Source of the DNA: Tardiphaga sp. P9-11
Lineage (GTDB): Bacteria; Pseudomonadota; Alphaproteobacteria; Rhizobiales; Xanthobacteraceae
Direction of reading: 5' to 3'
Length of the DNA: 64,000 bases
Assembly: GCF_008329525.1 (NCBI RefSeq)
Contig: NZ_NPKQ01000006.1
Coordinates: forward strand, 62,001-126,000
Below, one piece after another: positions 28,050 through 37,147 of this stretch. Position 1 is the first letter of the stretch; each line of letters opens with the position of its first letter. A program made the translations under genes and the position numbers. The notes under the pieces were generated by a model. That model made no database searches. It had not been told where the DNA came from and was given only the letters and a program-made list of their open reading frames with translations.

Positions 28050-30326
28050 TTAGTTGTCCCCGTCCCGTAGCCGGCGCCACACGGCGCCGAGCACGTTGGA
28101 ATAGTCGTCGGTCCAGACCCGTTGATTGTCGTTCGCCTCGGTCAGGGCCCATTGCGATGACGTCGCGATGGAGCCGACGTCGGTAGCGTCATGGGCTGAG
28201 ATGACCACATTGGTCGAGAAGATATATTCGTTGTCGCGGCCTGAATCCTCGGAATACACCCAGCTCTTCATGTCATTCGCATCGGCGATGCCGACGACGA
28301 CGCTGGCGAGTTCGAGATGCCGGTTCGAAACATGCATGACGACCGCGCCCTGCGGGGCGAGCTTTTCCTTGTAGATCTCCATCGCCTCCTCGGTCGCCAG
28401 ATGGATCGGGATCGCGTCCGACGAATAGGCGTCGACGATGATAAGGTCGTAGACGCCGTCAGGCTCTTTCGCGAAGGTCAGCCGCGCATCGCCGATCACC
28501 GGCTTGACGTCCGGCTCACACTTCTGGATGTAGCTGAAATATTTCGGATCCTTGGCGGTATCAACCATCGACTGGTCGATCTCGAAGAACTTCCAATCCT
28601 CGCTGGGCGCTGACGCACAGGTCAGTGACCCCGAGCCCAGCCCGATCACCGCCACGCGCAGCGGCGCTCCCTTGCGCGCACGCATGGCCGTGATGGCCTG
28701 CCCGATGCCACCGTCCTTGTAATAATAGGAGATCGGCTCCGGCCGTCCGGTGACCGGCGTGCCGTCGTCGTTGAGATACTTCTCGGCGCCGTGAATGGTC
28801 GTGCCGTGCATCAGCACGTGATACTGCCCGTTCGGCGTCACCACGATCTTGTGCACGCCAAAGAAACTGCGCACGGTTTCAACCCGGCCATCATCCGCCG
28901 GGTAGAAACGGATCAGCGCCAGAGCGAGGGCAGCGATCGCCAGGAGCTTCAGCCGATCGGCGCGCAGCAGGATCGCCGCGATGATGCCGACAACGGCAAC
29001 GGTGCTGACCACATAGACGCGCTGGGTATCGATCCAGGTAAACAGCTTGCCGGTCGTATAGCTCGGCACGATCAACGCGATTGCGGCAACCACGAGCGCG
29101 ATCCAGTACCAGCGCGCCCAGCCGGAATAGCGTTCCGGCAAAGACGGCCGGCACAGCACGGCCAGTGCAATCAGGATCGGATATTCAGCGATCCACGAGA
29201 ATGTGAACGGCGCGATCAGGCCGGCAAACAGACCACCGACCATGCCGCCGAATGAGAGCGCGACATAGTAGCCTGTAAGATACCGGGCTGCCGGACGCTG
29301 CCGGGCCAGCTCGCCGTGGCAGGCCATGGCGATGATGAAGAAACATAGCAGGTGACCGCCTAGGGTCAGCAGCAAGTTCTGCTCGCCGCCGACCGCAAGC
29401 AGGACAACCACGCCGGCGATCGCTAGCGGCTGTAACGTCAGAATCCGCCTATGCGGCAATAGCGGTCGCGACTGGAACACCAGCACCCAGGTCAAGAGAT
29501 ACAACGACAGCGGCAGCACCCAGAGCAGCGGCGCGGCAGCGACGTCCGTCGAGATATGCGCGGTGACCGCGATCAGCAGGCCGGATGGGACAGCCGCGAG
29601 GAAGATCCAGCGGGCACGCAACGCCCAGCTCGGCGCCGGCGCGTCGACGACATCAGCACCCGGCGCAGCGACGGCAACCGGCGGCGACTTCAGCAGCAAC
29701 ACGCCGCAGCCGGCGATCAGGAGGATCAGCAGGCCATAACCCGATGTCCAGATCACGTTCTGCGTCCGCAGCGAAAACATCGGCTCCAGCAGCACCGGAT
29801 AAGACAGCAGCGCGAGGAAGCTTCCGATGTTGGAGGAGGCATAGAGAAAATAGGGATCGTGCCCATTGGGATGACCCGTGCGCACGAACCAGGCCTGCAG
29901 CAGCGGATTGTTCGCAGCGAGCGCAAAGAACGGCAGACCGATCGACACCGCGAACAGGCCGAGCAGCCAGAACGCATAGCCACTCTCCGGCGGCGTGCCC
30001 CAGCCCGATGCGATGGACAGCGGCAGCGTCAGCAGCGCAACAACCAGCAACAGGAGATGAACGACGATCGGCACCAGCCGGCTTCGCAATTGCATCAGGT
30101 AGTGGGCATAAGCGTAGCCGCCGAGCAGCAACGACTGGAAAAACACCATCGCCACCGACCACACCGCCGGCGACCCGCCGAGCCGCGGCAGCACCATCTT
30201 GGTGAATAGCGGCTGCACCGAGAATAAAAGGAGTGCGCTGGTGAAGATCGCCGCGGTGTAAACCACCAGAAGGAGCCGATTGCGGGAGGCCGAGTTTGGG
30301 GCGGCGACGGGCTGCGACGAACTCAT
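28050..30326 (-). CDS. Membrane protein fused to a spermidine-synthase-like methyltransferase-fold domain
   Basis: The 758-residue product has about 12-14 hydrophobic helices (residues 15 to about 470) resembling an MFS-like module, then a cytoplasmic spermidine-synthase-like domain with VIGLGSGSLTC, FFEIDQSMVDTAKD and DLIIVDAYSSDAIPIHL, the nucleotide-binding pattern of the family. The fused form is common in bacteria but its substrate is unsettled; it need not be a true spermidine synthase. The ATG at 30326 with GGAG six bases upstream is preferred over a longer reading to 30416. It is divergent from the desaturase gene. Confidence 0.85.
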   Translation of the reverse strand: MSSSQPVAAPNSASRNRLLLVVYTAAIFTSALLLFSVQPLFTKMVLPRLGGSPAVWSVAMVFFQSLLLGGYAYAHYLMQLRSRLVPIVVHLLLLVVALLTLPLSIASGWGTPPESGYAFWLLGLFAVSIGLPFFALAANNPLLQAWFVRTGHPNGHDPYFLYASSNIGSFLALLSYPVLLEPMFSLRTQNVIWTSGYGLLILLIAGCGVLLLKSPPVAVAAPGADVVDAPAPSWALRARWIFLAAVPSGLLIAVTAHISTDVAAAPLLWVLPLSLYLLTWVLVFQSRPLLPHRRILTLQPLAIAGVVVLLAVGGEQNLLLTLGGHLLCFFIIAMACHGELARQRPAARYLTGYYVALSFGGMVGGLFAGLIAPFTFSWIAEYPILIALAVLCRPSLPERYSGWARWYWIALVVAAIALIVPSYTTGKLFTWIDTQRVYVVSTVAVVGIIAAILLRADRLKLLAIAALALALIRFYPADDGRVETVRSFFGVHKIVVTPNGQYHVLMHGTTIHGAEKYLNDDGTPVTGRPEPISYYYKDGGIGQAITAMRARKGAPLRVAVIGLGSGSLTCASAPSEDWKFFEIDQSMVDTAKDPKYFSYIQKCEPDVKPVIGDARLTFAKEPDGVYDLIIVDAYSSDAIPIHLATEEAMEIYKEKLAPQGAVVMHVSNRHLELASVVVGIADANDMKSWVYSEDSGRDNEYIFSTNVVISAHDATDVGSIATSSQWALTEANDNQRVWTDDYSNVLGAVWRRLRDGDN

Positions 30327-30574
30327 GAAGGCTCCAGCATATTGCGCGGCAGAAAAGCGAGAATCCGGCCGGTAACCGGCAGGCGGGAATGGAGCATATG
30401 GCACCGTTTCGGGCAATGCGCGCTAACTATGGACCCACAATCGTGATGGGCGGCCTTGTGCCGCGCGCGCGCCTCTTCGATAAAGAGGGCCCTATTTTCG
30501 TTGACGCGTTTTCTTCATGCGAACCGGTCGCCACCTCGCGCGAAAACGCTCTCACAGGCTTTGTTGAAGCGGAC

Positions 30575-32176
30575 ATGTCAGACACCGACGTTTTGATCAT
30601 CGGCGCCGGCCATAACGGCCTCACTTGCGCGGCCTATCTGGCCATGAGCGGGCTGCGCGTGAAGGTCGTCGAACGCCGCCATATGGTCGGCGGCGCTGCC
30701 GTAACGCAGGAGTTTCATCCCGGCTTCCGCAATTCGGTCGCGGCCTACACCGTCAGCCTGCTCAATCCGCAGATCGCCTCTGATCTGAAGCTCGCCGAGC
30801 ACGGCCTGCGGATCGTCGAGCGCAAGGCGCAGAACTTCATCCCCGCGCCGGACGGCAGCTATCTCCTGACCGGCGAAGGCCGCACGCAGCAGTCGGTCGC
30901 CAAACTCAGCGCGCGCGATGCCGAGCGGATCGGCGCGTTCTCGTATGAACTCGAGGTCATCGCCGATGTGCTCAGGGATTTCGTGCTGCGTTCACCGCCG
31001 AACGTCATGCAAGGTTTCGGTCTCGGCGCGATCAACGAAGCCATCAATGCGCTCGGCACAGCGAAAATTCTCAACGCCCTGACCATCGAACAGCAGCGCG
31101 TATTGCTCGATCTGTTCACCTGCTCCGCCGGCGATATGCTCGACGACGTGTTCGAGCATGATCTGGTCAAGGCGCTGTTCGGATTCGATGCCGTGGTCGG
31201 CAACTATGCCAGTCCCTATGCGGCGGGTTCGGCCTACGTGATGCTCCATCATGCCTTTGGCGAGGTGAACGGCAAGAAAGGCGTCTGGGGTCATGCCATC
31301 GGCGGCATGGGCGCGATCACACAGGCCATGGCCGCCGCGGCACGATCGCACGGCGTGCAGATCGAACTCGACAATGGCGTGCGCGAAGTGCTGGTCGAGC
31401 GCGACAAGGTCGTCGGCGTCATCCTCGACAACGGCGAAAGCATCCGCGCCAGATATGTCGCCTCCAACGTCAATCCAAAGCTGCTCTATACGCGGCTGAT
31501 GCCGGTGGATGCGCTGCCCAAGCCGTTCCTGGATCGTATCAGCAACTGGCGCAACGGCTCCGGCACATTCCGCATGAATGTCGCGCTGAATGCCCTGCCC
31601 TCATTCACCGCATTGCCCGGCAACGGCGATCATCTCTCGGCCGGCATTATCATCGCGCCGAGTCTCGACTACATGGACCGCGCCTGGCTGGATGCGAAGC
31701 AGCACGGCTGGAGCCGCCAGCCGATTGTCGAAGTGCTGATCCCCTCCACTCTCGATGACAGCCTCAGCCCACCGGGCCAGCACGTCGCCAGTCTCTTTTG
31801 CCAGCATGTTGCGCCGACACTCCCCAACGGCGCATCGTGGGATGACCATCGGAACGAAGTCGCGGACCTGATGATCAAGACCGTCGATGACTATGCACCG
31901 GGCTTTGCCGCCAGCGTGATCGGCCGACAGGCGCTGTCACCGCTCGATCTGGAGCGCGACTTCGGCCTGCTCGGCGGCGACATCTTCCATGGCGCGCTCT
32001 CGCTGAACCAGTTGTTCTCGGCCCGCCCGATGCTCGGCCATGCGGATTATCGCGGGCCGCTGAAGGGGCTCTATCACTGCGGCTCCGGCGCGCATCCCGG
32101 CGGCGGGGTCACAGGTGCCCCCGGTCACAATGCGGCCAAGGCGATCCTCAGGGACCACCGGGCGCTGTTCGGTTGA
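30575..32176 (+). CDS. Phytoene-desaturase-like FAD-dependent oxidoreductase
   Basis: A 533-residue flavoprotein with an N-terminal FAD-binding fold (DVLIIGAGHNGLTCAAYLAMSG, then VVERRHMVGGAAVTQEF) and a C-terminal GLYHCGSGAHPGGGVTGAPG motif, the carotenoid-desaturase/PYROXD2 family layout. No carotenoid or isoprenoid genes are nearby, so a carotenoid role is not supported. I start at the ATG at 30575, where the FAD fold begins; the ribosome site is weak. Confidence 0.88.
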   Translation: MSDTDVLIIGAGHNGLTCAAYLAMSGLRVKVVERRHMVGGAAVTQEFHPGFRNSVAAYTVSLLNPQIASDLKLAEHGLRIVERKAQNFIPAPDGSYLLTGEGRTQQSVAKLSARDAERIGAFSYELEVIADVLRDFVLRSPPNVMQGFGLGAINEAINALGTAKILNALTIEQQRVLLDLFTCSAGDMLDDVFEHDLVKALFGFDAVVGNYASPYAAGSAYVMLHHAFGEVNGKKGVWGHAIGGMGAITQAMAAAARSHGVQIELDNGVREVLVERDKVVGVILDNGESIRARYVASNVNPKLLYTRLMPVDALPKPFLDRISNWRNGSGTFRMNVALNALPSFTALPGNGDHLSAGIIIAPSLDYMDRAWLDAKQHGWSRQPIVEVLIPSTLDDSLSPPGQHVASLFCQHVAPTLPNGASWDDHRNEVADLMIKTVDDYAPGFAASVIGRQALSPLDLERDFGLLGGDIFHGALSLNQLFSARPMLGHADYRGPLKGLYHCGSGAHPGGGVTGAPGHNAAKAILRDHRALFG

Positions 32177-32184
32177 GGACATCC

Positions 32185-32193
32185 TGTGGATAA
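32185..32193. promoter_or_regulatory. Exact DnaA-box sequence in intergenic DNA
   Basis: The 9-mer tgtggataa is the exact complement of the consensus DnaA box ttatccaca. Two further near matches (tgtggacag, ggtggatga) follow within 25 bases. No replication gene is near, and a single 9-mer can occur by chance, so binding is uncertain. Confidence 0.35.
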
Positions 32194-32379
32194 GCCTGTG
32201 GACAGGCGGTGGATGAGTCCTGAACAAGCCTGTGCGGAAGCTCGGGAGGACGGGGGTATAATCGGCTCATAACCCTGTGCGCAGCCGCTGTATCGCCCCT
32301 GTATCCCCGCCGGTATAAACCCTGTACCAAGCGCGCCTAAGATGTGCAGACCCTGTTCACGACGCCACCCGGACCCGCG

Positions 32380-33270
32380 ATGACCACGCCCCAAGGAACC
32401 AGCCGCGCCACCTTCGCCGTCGGCGACGAATTCAGCGCCAAGCGCATTGTCGATCTCCTCACCGAGAGTTTTGAGGAAGGCCAGGCCGCGATTGCTGCAT
32501 TCGAGAGCCCCGAGGGCCGCTGGGACGTCACCGTGCATTTCGCCGACCCGCCGGACGAGGCCTCGATCCGCGACCTCGTCAGCCTCGCCTCGGACGACGC
32601 CGTGGCGGCGAGCATCGTGTTCGACAGCATCGAGGCCAAGGATTGGGTCAAAGAGAGTCTCGAAGGCCTCGTTCCGGTCCGCGCCGGCCGCTTCATCGTT
32701 CACGGCCAGCACGATCGCGACAAGGTGCGGCCCAATCAGCTGGGCATCGAGATCGAGGCCGCGCTGGCGTTTGGCACCGGCCATCACGGCACCACGCGCG
32801 GCTGCCTCATCTATCTTGATTATGTGCTGCGCGCGAAGGCGCCGAAACGGATGCTCGATCTGGGGACCGGCACAGGCGTGCTGGCCATCGCTGCTGCGAA
32901 GGCCACGAAACGCCGCGTGCTCGCGACCGATATCGACCCGATGTCTGTGAAGGTGGCGCGCGAGAACATGCGGCTCAACGGCGTCGGCAATCTCGTCGAT
33001 ACCGTCTGCGCAACGGGTTTCTCGTCGCCAGCCTTCGGTGATCGCGCGCCGTTCGATCTGATCCTGGCGAACATTCTCGCCAATCCGCTGCGCGCGATGT
33101 CGACCGACATGAGCCGACATCTCACGCGTAACGGAATGGTGATCCTGTCCGGCCTGTTGCCGCATCAGGCGATGAGCGTGATCGCCGCCTATCGCGCCCG
33201 CGGGCTGGTACTACGCAAGCATCAGATCGTTGAGGGCTGGAGCAGTCTATTGATGCAACGCGCAGGCTGA
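32380..33270 (+). CDS. prmA: Ribosomal protein L11 methyltransferase
   Basis: Trimethylates ribosomal protein L11 using S-adenosylmethionine. The 296-residue product shows the conserved LAFGTGHHGTT segment, motif I LDLGTGTGVLAIAAAK, the acidic ATDIDPMSV and FDLILANILANPL, all characteristic of PrmA. Start choice is uncertain: a GTG at 32344 adds 12 residues, while the ATG at 32380 begins MTTPQGTSRATFAVG, the usual PrmA N-terminus. Neither has a strong ribosome site. Confidence 0.93.
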   Translation: MTTPQGTSRATFAVGDEFSAKRIVDLLTESFEEGQAAIAAFESPEGRWDVTVHFADPPDEASIRDLVSLASDDAVAASIVFDSIEAKDWVKESLEGLVPVRAGRFIVHGQHDRDKVRPNQLGIEIEAALAFGTGHHGTTRGCLIYLDYVLRAKAPKRMLDLGTGTGVLAIAAAKATKRRVLATDIDPMSVKVARENMRLNGVGNLVDTVCATGFSSPAFGDRAPFDLILANILANPLRAMSTDMSRHLTRNGMVILSGLLPHQAMSVIAAYRARGLVLRKHQIVEGWSSLLMQRAG

Positions 33271-33341
33271 TACGCTAGTCGTCATTTTCCGAACTCCGGA
33301 ATAACGATGGGCGATCTGGCCAAAGCTGACGGTTGGGTTTG

Positions 33342-33557
33342 CTACTTCGGGGGCGGCACGTCGCGGCGACGAAGCGTTGCATTTTCCAGCCGCTCGACGC
33401 GCGTCACGCGGGCTTCGACGAAACGGCCCAGAATCTGGATGATACCGCTGCGTTGATTTGGCTGACTGGGCGGAGTTTGGGTGGACTGCACCTGGGTAGG
33501 CTGGGAATGGCCAAGCGTGGGGGGTGGCGAAATTTTCTCGAACGTAAAAGCAGGCAT
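33342..33557 (-). CDS. Small hypothetical protein
   Basis: A 71-residue protein, Pro/Gln/Thr-rich in the middle, with a helical C-terminal part (IIQILGRFVEARVTRVERLE) and a basic-Pro tail. I do not recognise the family. The ATG at 33557 is preferred because GAGGGG precedes it; a longer frame to 33659 lacks that support. A candidate general-stress promoter lies about 60 bases upstream. Confidence 0.6.
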   Translation of the reverse strand: MPAFTFEKISPPPTLGHSQPTQVQSTQTPPSQPNQRSGIIQILGRFVEARVTRVERLENATLRRRDVPPPK

Positions 33558-33614
33558 TGTGTATCCCCTCTTCGTTGAGTTGAGACACTCTGAATGGCCA
33601 AGCATCGCACCGAC

Positions 33615-33639
33615 AACACAAGCCGGGGGACGTTGTTCC
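33615..33639 (-). promoter_or_regulatory. Candidate EcfG (general stress) promoter for the small protein
   Basis: On the minus strand, GGAAC at 33635-33639 is followed after 16 bases by TGTT at 33615-33618. The known alphaproteobacterial EcfG consensus is GGAAC, 16-17 bases, CGTT, so this matches except one base. It lies about 57 bases before the start codon. Confidence 0.4.
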
Positions 33640-33746
33640 ATCCGGTTGAACACAACCATCAGATTTCAAGCATAACTTGTGCCAAATCTGCGCAACCCTG
33701 CCCCTCGATTGCAGGCCTGACAGCGCACCCATAGGATGATCCCGCG

Positions 33747-35585
33747 ATGCTCGAAGCCCATTTCCAGACGTTCGAAGAGCCCGAAAGCGGCGTGGCGCTG
33801 ACTGCGCGGCTGGCCGCATTTCGCGAGGAATTGCTGCGCCGGAAACTCACAGGCTTCGTGATTCCCCGCGCCGATCAGCAGCAGAATGAATATGTGCCGC
33901 CCTCCGACGAGCGGCTGGCCTGGCTCACCGGCTTCACCGGATCGGCCGGCATGGCGATCGTGCTGCTGCAGGAAGCCGCCGTGTTCGTCGATGGCCGGTA
34001 TACGCTGCAGGCGGCCAAACAAGTTGATGTGAATGCGTGGAGCATCCAGTCGCTGGTCGAGCCGCCGCCGGAGACTTGGCTCGCCGATCACCTGAAGCCC
34101 GAAGATCGCCTCGGATTTGATCCGTGGCTGCACACTTCTGCGGCAGCGGAGCGGCTGGCTACCGCCTGCGCCAAGGCCGGCGCCGAACTGGTGGCGGTCG
34201 ACAGCAATCCGCTCGATTCGGTTTGGGCCGAGCGTCCGGCGCCGCCGCTCGGCGCCGTATCGATTCATCCGCTCAACTATGCCGGCGTTCCCGAAGCCGA
34301 CAAGCTCGCCCAGATCCGCGGCGAGATGGAGCGCCTGCGCGTCGATGCACTGGTGCTGTCGGATTCCCACGCGGTGGCCTGGACCTTCAACATCCGCGGC
34401 GCCGACGTCTCGCATACGCCGCTGCCGCTGTCCTATGCGCTCGTGCCGAAACACGGCCGCCCGCAGGTGTTCATCGATCACCGCAAGCTCTCCAACAGCG
34501 CGCGCAACCATCTGGAAGTCTCTGCCGATGTGCAGGAGCGGGATGCGCTGATATCGGCGCTCAGCGAACTCGCTTCCTCCGGTGCATCCATCGCGCTCGA
34601 CAATGCTACCGCCGCCGATGCACTGAGCCGGCTGATCACGGCTGCAGGCGGCAAGCCGGTGCGCGGCAATGACCCCGTCGCGCTGCTCAAGGCCGTAAAA
34701 AATCCCATCGAGATCAAGGGCACGCAGACCGCGCACCGCCGCGATGCTGTGGCGCTGGCGCGCTTTCTCGCCTGGATCGACCGCGAGGCGCCGAAGGGCA
34801 AGCTCACCGAGATCGACACCGTCGAGGCGCTGGAGACGTTCCGCCGCCAGACCGGCGCGCTGAAGGATGTCTCGTTCCCGACCATCGCCGGCACCGGGCC
34901 GAACGGCGCCATCGTGCATTACCGCGTCACCCGCAAGACCAATCGCCGTATCGCACTCGGCGATCTGCTGCTGATCGATTCCGGCGCGCAGTACGAAGAC
35001 GGCACCACCGATGTCACCCGCACCATCGCGATTGGCGAGCCGACCGACGAGATGCGCGACCGCTTCACCCGCGTGCTGCGTGGCCATATCGCAATTGCGC
35101 GCGCCGCGTTTCCCGACGGCACGACGGGCGCGCAGCTCGATACGCTGGCGCGGCAATTCCTCTGGCATGCCGGGCTCGATTTCGCCCACGGCACCGGCCA
35201 CGGCGTCGGCAGCTATCTCTCGGTCCATGAAGGCCCGGCACGGATCTCCAAGCTCGGCACCACGCCGCTCAAGCGTGGCATGATCCTCTCCAACGAGCCC
35301 GGCTACTACAAGACCGACGCCTTCGGCATCCGCATCGAGAATCTCGAACTGGTTGTCGAAGCCCATATCGAGGGCGCCGAGCAGCCGATGAACGCATTCG
35401 AAACGCTGACACTGGCGCCGATCGACCGCCGGCTTATCAATGCGCATCGCATCAGCAAGCGCGAGCTCAAGTGGATCAACGACTATCACGCCCGCGTCCG
35501 CCGCGAGGTGATGCCACTGCTCGACGATGAAGCGACGCGGAGCTGGCTCGAAGCCGCGACCGAGCCGCTGGTTCAGCCGCAATAA
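33747..35585 (+). CDS. Aminopeptidase P family (M24B) metallopeptidase
   Basis: Removes an N-terminal residue preceding proline from peptides. The 612-residue product has two creatinase-like N-terminal domains and the M24 pita-bread domain with the metal ligands seen in LIDSGAQYEDGTTDVTRT, HGTGHGVGSYLSVHEGP and SNEPGYYKTDAFGIRIENLELV. Length matches the long eukaryote-like XPNPEP1 form, frequent in rhizobia. The next gene starts 21 bases after its stop. Confidence 0.94.
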   Translation: MLEAHFQTFEEPESGVALTARLAAFREELLRRKLTGFVIPRADQQQNEYVPPSDERLAWLTGFTGSAGMAIVLLQEAAVFVDGRYTLQAAKQVDVNAWSIQSLVEPPPETWLADHLKPEDRLGFDPWLHTSAAAERLATACAKAGAELVAVDSNPLDSVWAERPAPPLGAVSIHPLNYAGVPEADKLAQIRGEMERLRVDALVLSDSHAVAWTFNIRGADVSHTPLPLSYALVPKHGRPQVFIDHRKLSNSARNHLEVSADVQERDALISALSELASSGASIALDNATAADALSRLITAAGGKPVRGNDPVALLKAVKNPIEIKGTQTAHRRDAVALARFLAWIDREAPKGKLTEIDTVEALETFRRQTGALKDVSFPTIAGTGPNGAIVHYRVTRKTNRRIALGDLLLIDSGAQYEDGTTDVTRTIAIGEPTDEMRDRFTRVLRGHIAIARAAFPDGTTGAQLDTLARQFLWHAGLDFAHGTGHGVGSYLSVHEGPARISKLGTTPLKRGMILSNEPGYYKTDAFGIRIENLELVVEAHIEGAEQPMNAFETLTLAPIDRRLINAHRISKRELKWINDYHARVRREVMPLLDDEATRSWLEAATEPLVQPQ

Positions 35586-35606
35586 CAGCAAGAGAACAGC
35601 CATCAC

Positions 35607-36890
35607 GTGAACTACAGCCCGCCTTTTCCAAAAGTCGACACCGTCGACCTCTCCAAATCGCGGGTGATGCTGCTGTTGCTGGTGGTGATGACCGGTATCG
35701 CGCCGATCTCACTCTATATGCTGGTGCCGGCGCTGCCCGAACTCGCGCGCACCTTCGAAGCCGACATCTCGATCGCGCAGATGACGGTGTCGCTCTACAT
35801 GGTCGGCCTCGCCTTCTCGCAACTGATCATGGGACCGCTGTCGGACAAGTTCGGCCGGCGTCCAGTGCTGCTTGCCGGTCTCGGCCTGATGGTGATCGCC
35901 GGCATCGGCAGCAGCTTTGCGCTCACATTGCCGCAACTGATCGCGGCGCGGTTCTTCCAGGCGCTCGGCGGCGCGACGGGCATGGTGATGAGCCGCGCCA
36001 TTATCCGCGACCTTTATCCACGCGAACGCGTCGGCGCGATGATCAGCCTCGTCATCGCCGTCATGATGATCGCGCAGATGCTGAGCCCGTTGGCCGGTGG
36101 TCTCCTGGAAACCGGCTTCGGTTGGCGCGCGATCTTCTATGTGGTCACCGCCTCCTCGCTGATCGTCACGCTGGCCATCGCATTCTTCCTGCCAGAGACC
36201 AGACGGCGCACAGCCACTGACAGCAGCGGCGGCGGCTTCATCGCCGACTCCCGCGTCCTGCTGCGCAGCCGCACGTTTATCGGCTATCTCCTCTGTTATG
36301 TCGTGGCTTCCTGGATCATCTTCACCTTTGCCGGCGGCGGTCCCTATGTGGTGGTCACGCAGATGGGCCGGACATCGGCCGAATATGGCGCGTGGTTCGC
36401 GACCTCCGGCCTGGCTTATCTCGTCGGCAATCTGTGTTGCGTGCGCTTCGCGCCGCGCCGGGCCATCGAACAACTGATCTGGTTTGGTCTCGCGCTGCAA
36501 TTCGGCGGCGCGATGCTCAATGTGGTCTGGGGTCTCACCGGGCTGAACCAGAATCCGGCCTGGCTGTTCCTCACCCATATGATCGTGATGTTCGGCAATG
36601 CCTTCGTGATGTCGAACGGCGCTGCCGGCGCCCTCAGCATTCGGCCGCAGGCCGCGGGCACGGCATCCGGCATGATGGGTTTCCTGCAGATGGGCCTGGG
36701 TTCGCTGTGTTCGCAATTCGGCGCCTGGCTCGGCGGCCATTTCGCGACACCGGTGCCGCTCAACATTGCGCTCGTCGTGCTGTCCTGCGGCTGCGCAGCC
36801 GCGATGATCTTCCTGGTGCCCCGGCGCAAGGTGGTGGTGACGGAAGAGATGATCGAGAAGGCCGAGGGCGAAGAGAGCGGGCTGCTGTAG
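35607..36890 (+). CDS. Bcr/CflA-type MFS drug transporter
   Basis: A 427-residue MFS efflux protein with 12 predicted helices. GPLSDKFGRRPVLL in loop 2-3 and the ARFFQALGGATGMVMSRAIIRDL segment in helices 4-5 mark the Bcr/CflA branch, which exports drugs or small hydrophobic molecules. The start is the GTG at 35607, 21 bases after the peptidase stop, with a weak ribosome site. Substrate is unknown. Confidence 0.87.
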   Translation: MNYSPPFPKVDTVDLSKSRVMLLLLVVMTGIAPISLYMLVPALPELARTFEADISIAQMTVSLYMVGLAFSQLIMGPLSDKFGRRPVLLAGLGLMVIAGIGSSFALTLPQLIAARFFQALGGATGMVMSRAIIRDLYPRERVGAMISLVIAVMMIAQMLSPLAGGLLETGFGWRAIFYVVTASSLIVTLAIAFFLPETRRRTATDSSGGGFIADSRVLLRSRTFIGYLLCYVVASWIIFTFAGGGPYVVVTQMGRTSAEYGAWFATSGLAYLVGNLCCVRFAPRRAIEQLIWFGLALQFGGAMLNVVWGLTGLNQNPAWLFLTHMIVMFGNAFVMSNGAAGALSIRPQAAGTASGMMGFLQMGLGSLCSQFGAWLGGHFATPVPLNIALVVLSCGCAAAMIFLVPRRKVVVTEEMIEKAEGEESGLL

Positions 36891-36895
36891 GTCGC

Positions 36896-37109
36896 TGTCA
36901 TTCCGCGGGTCATGGTTGCGGCAAAGCTCGTCATTCCCCGGCACACCATTGGTGTGCCTGAGGGCGGCACCGACGCCGCAGGCGGCGGGACCGAACCCGG
37001 AATCCCGATGTGTTTTACGCTGAACAATTCGGGATTCCCGCCACTCCAAGTGCAGTGGCTGAGATTCGCACTTTCGCGGCTTCGCCGCTTTCGTGCGTCC
37101 CGAATGACA
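36896..37109. repeat. Dispersed inverted-repeat element
   Basis: The region begins tgtcattc and ends gaatgaca (8-bp inverted ends), and contains a small palindrome at 36941-36957 and several further self-complementary stretches. It codes for nothing recognisable. Elements with such ends are common between rhizobial genes; I identify it by pattern and position, not by a copy elsewhere in this window. Confidence 0.5.
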
Positions 37110-37147
37110 GTGGAGAGATCAGAGCTTCAGATTGCTCGCCTCTCCCC

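Noticed and set aside
33666-35606. A 646-codon open frame on the minus strand
   Set aside because: Antisense to aminopeptidase P; no domain or start signal.
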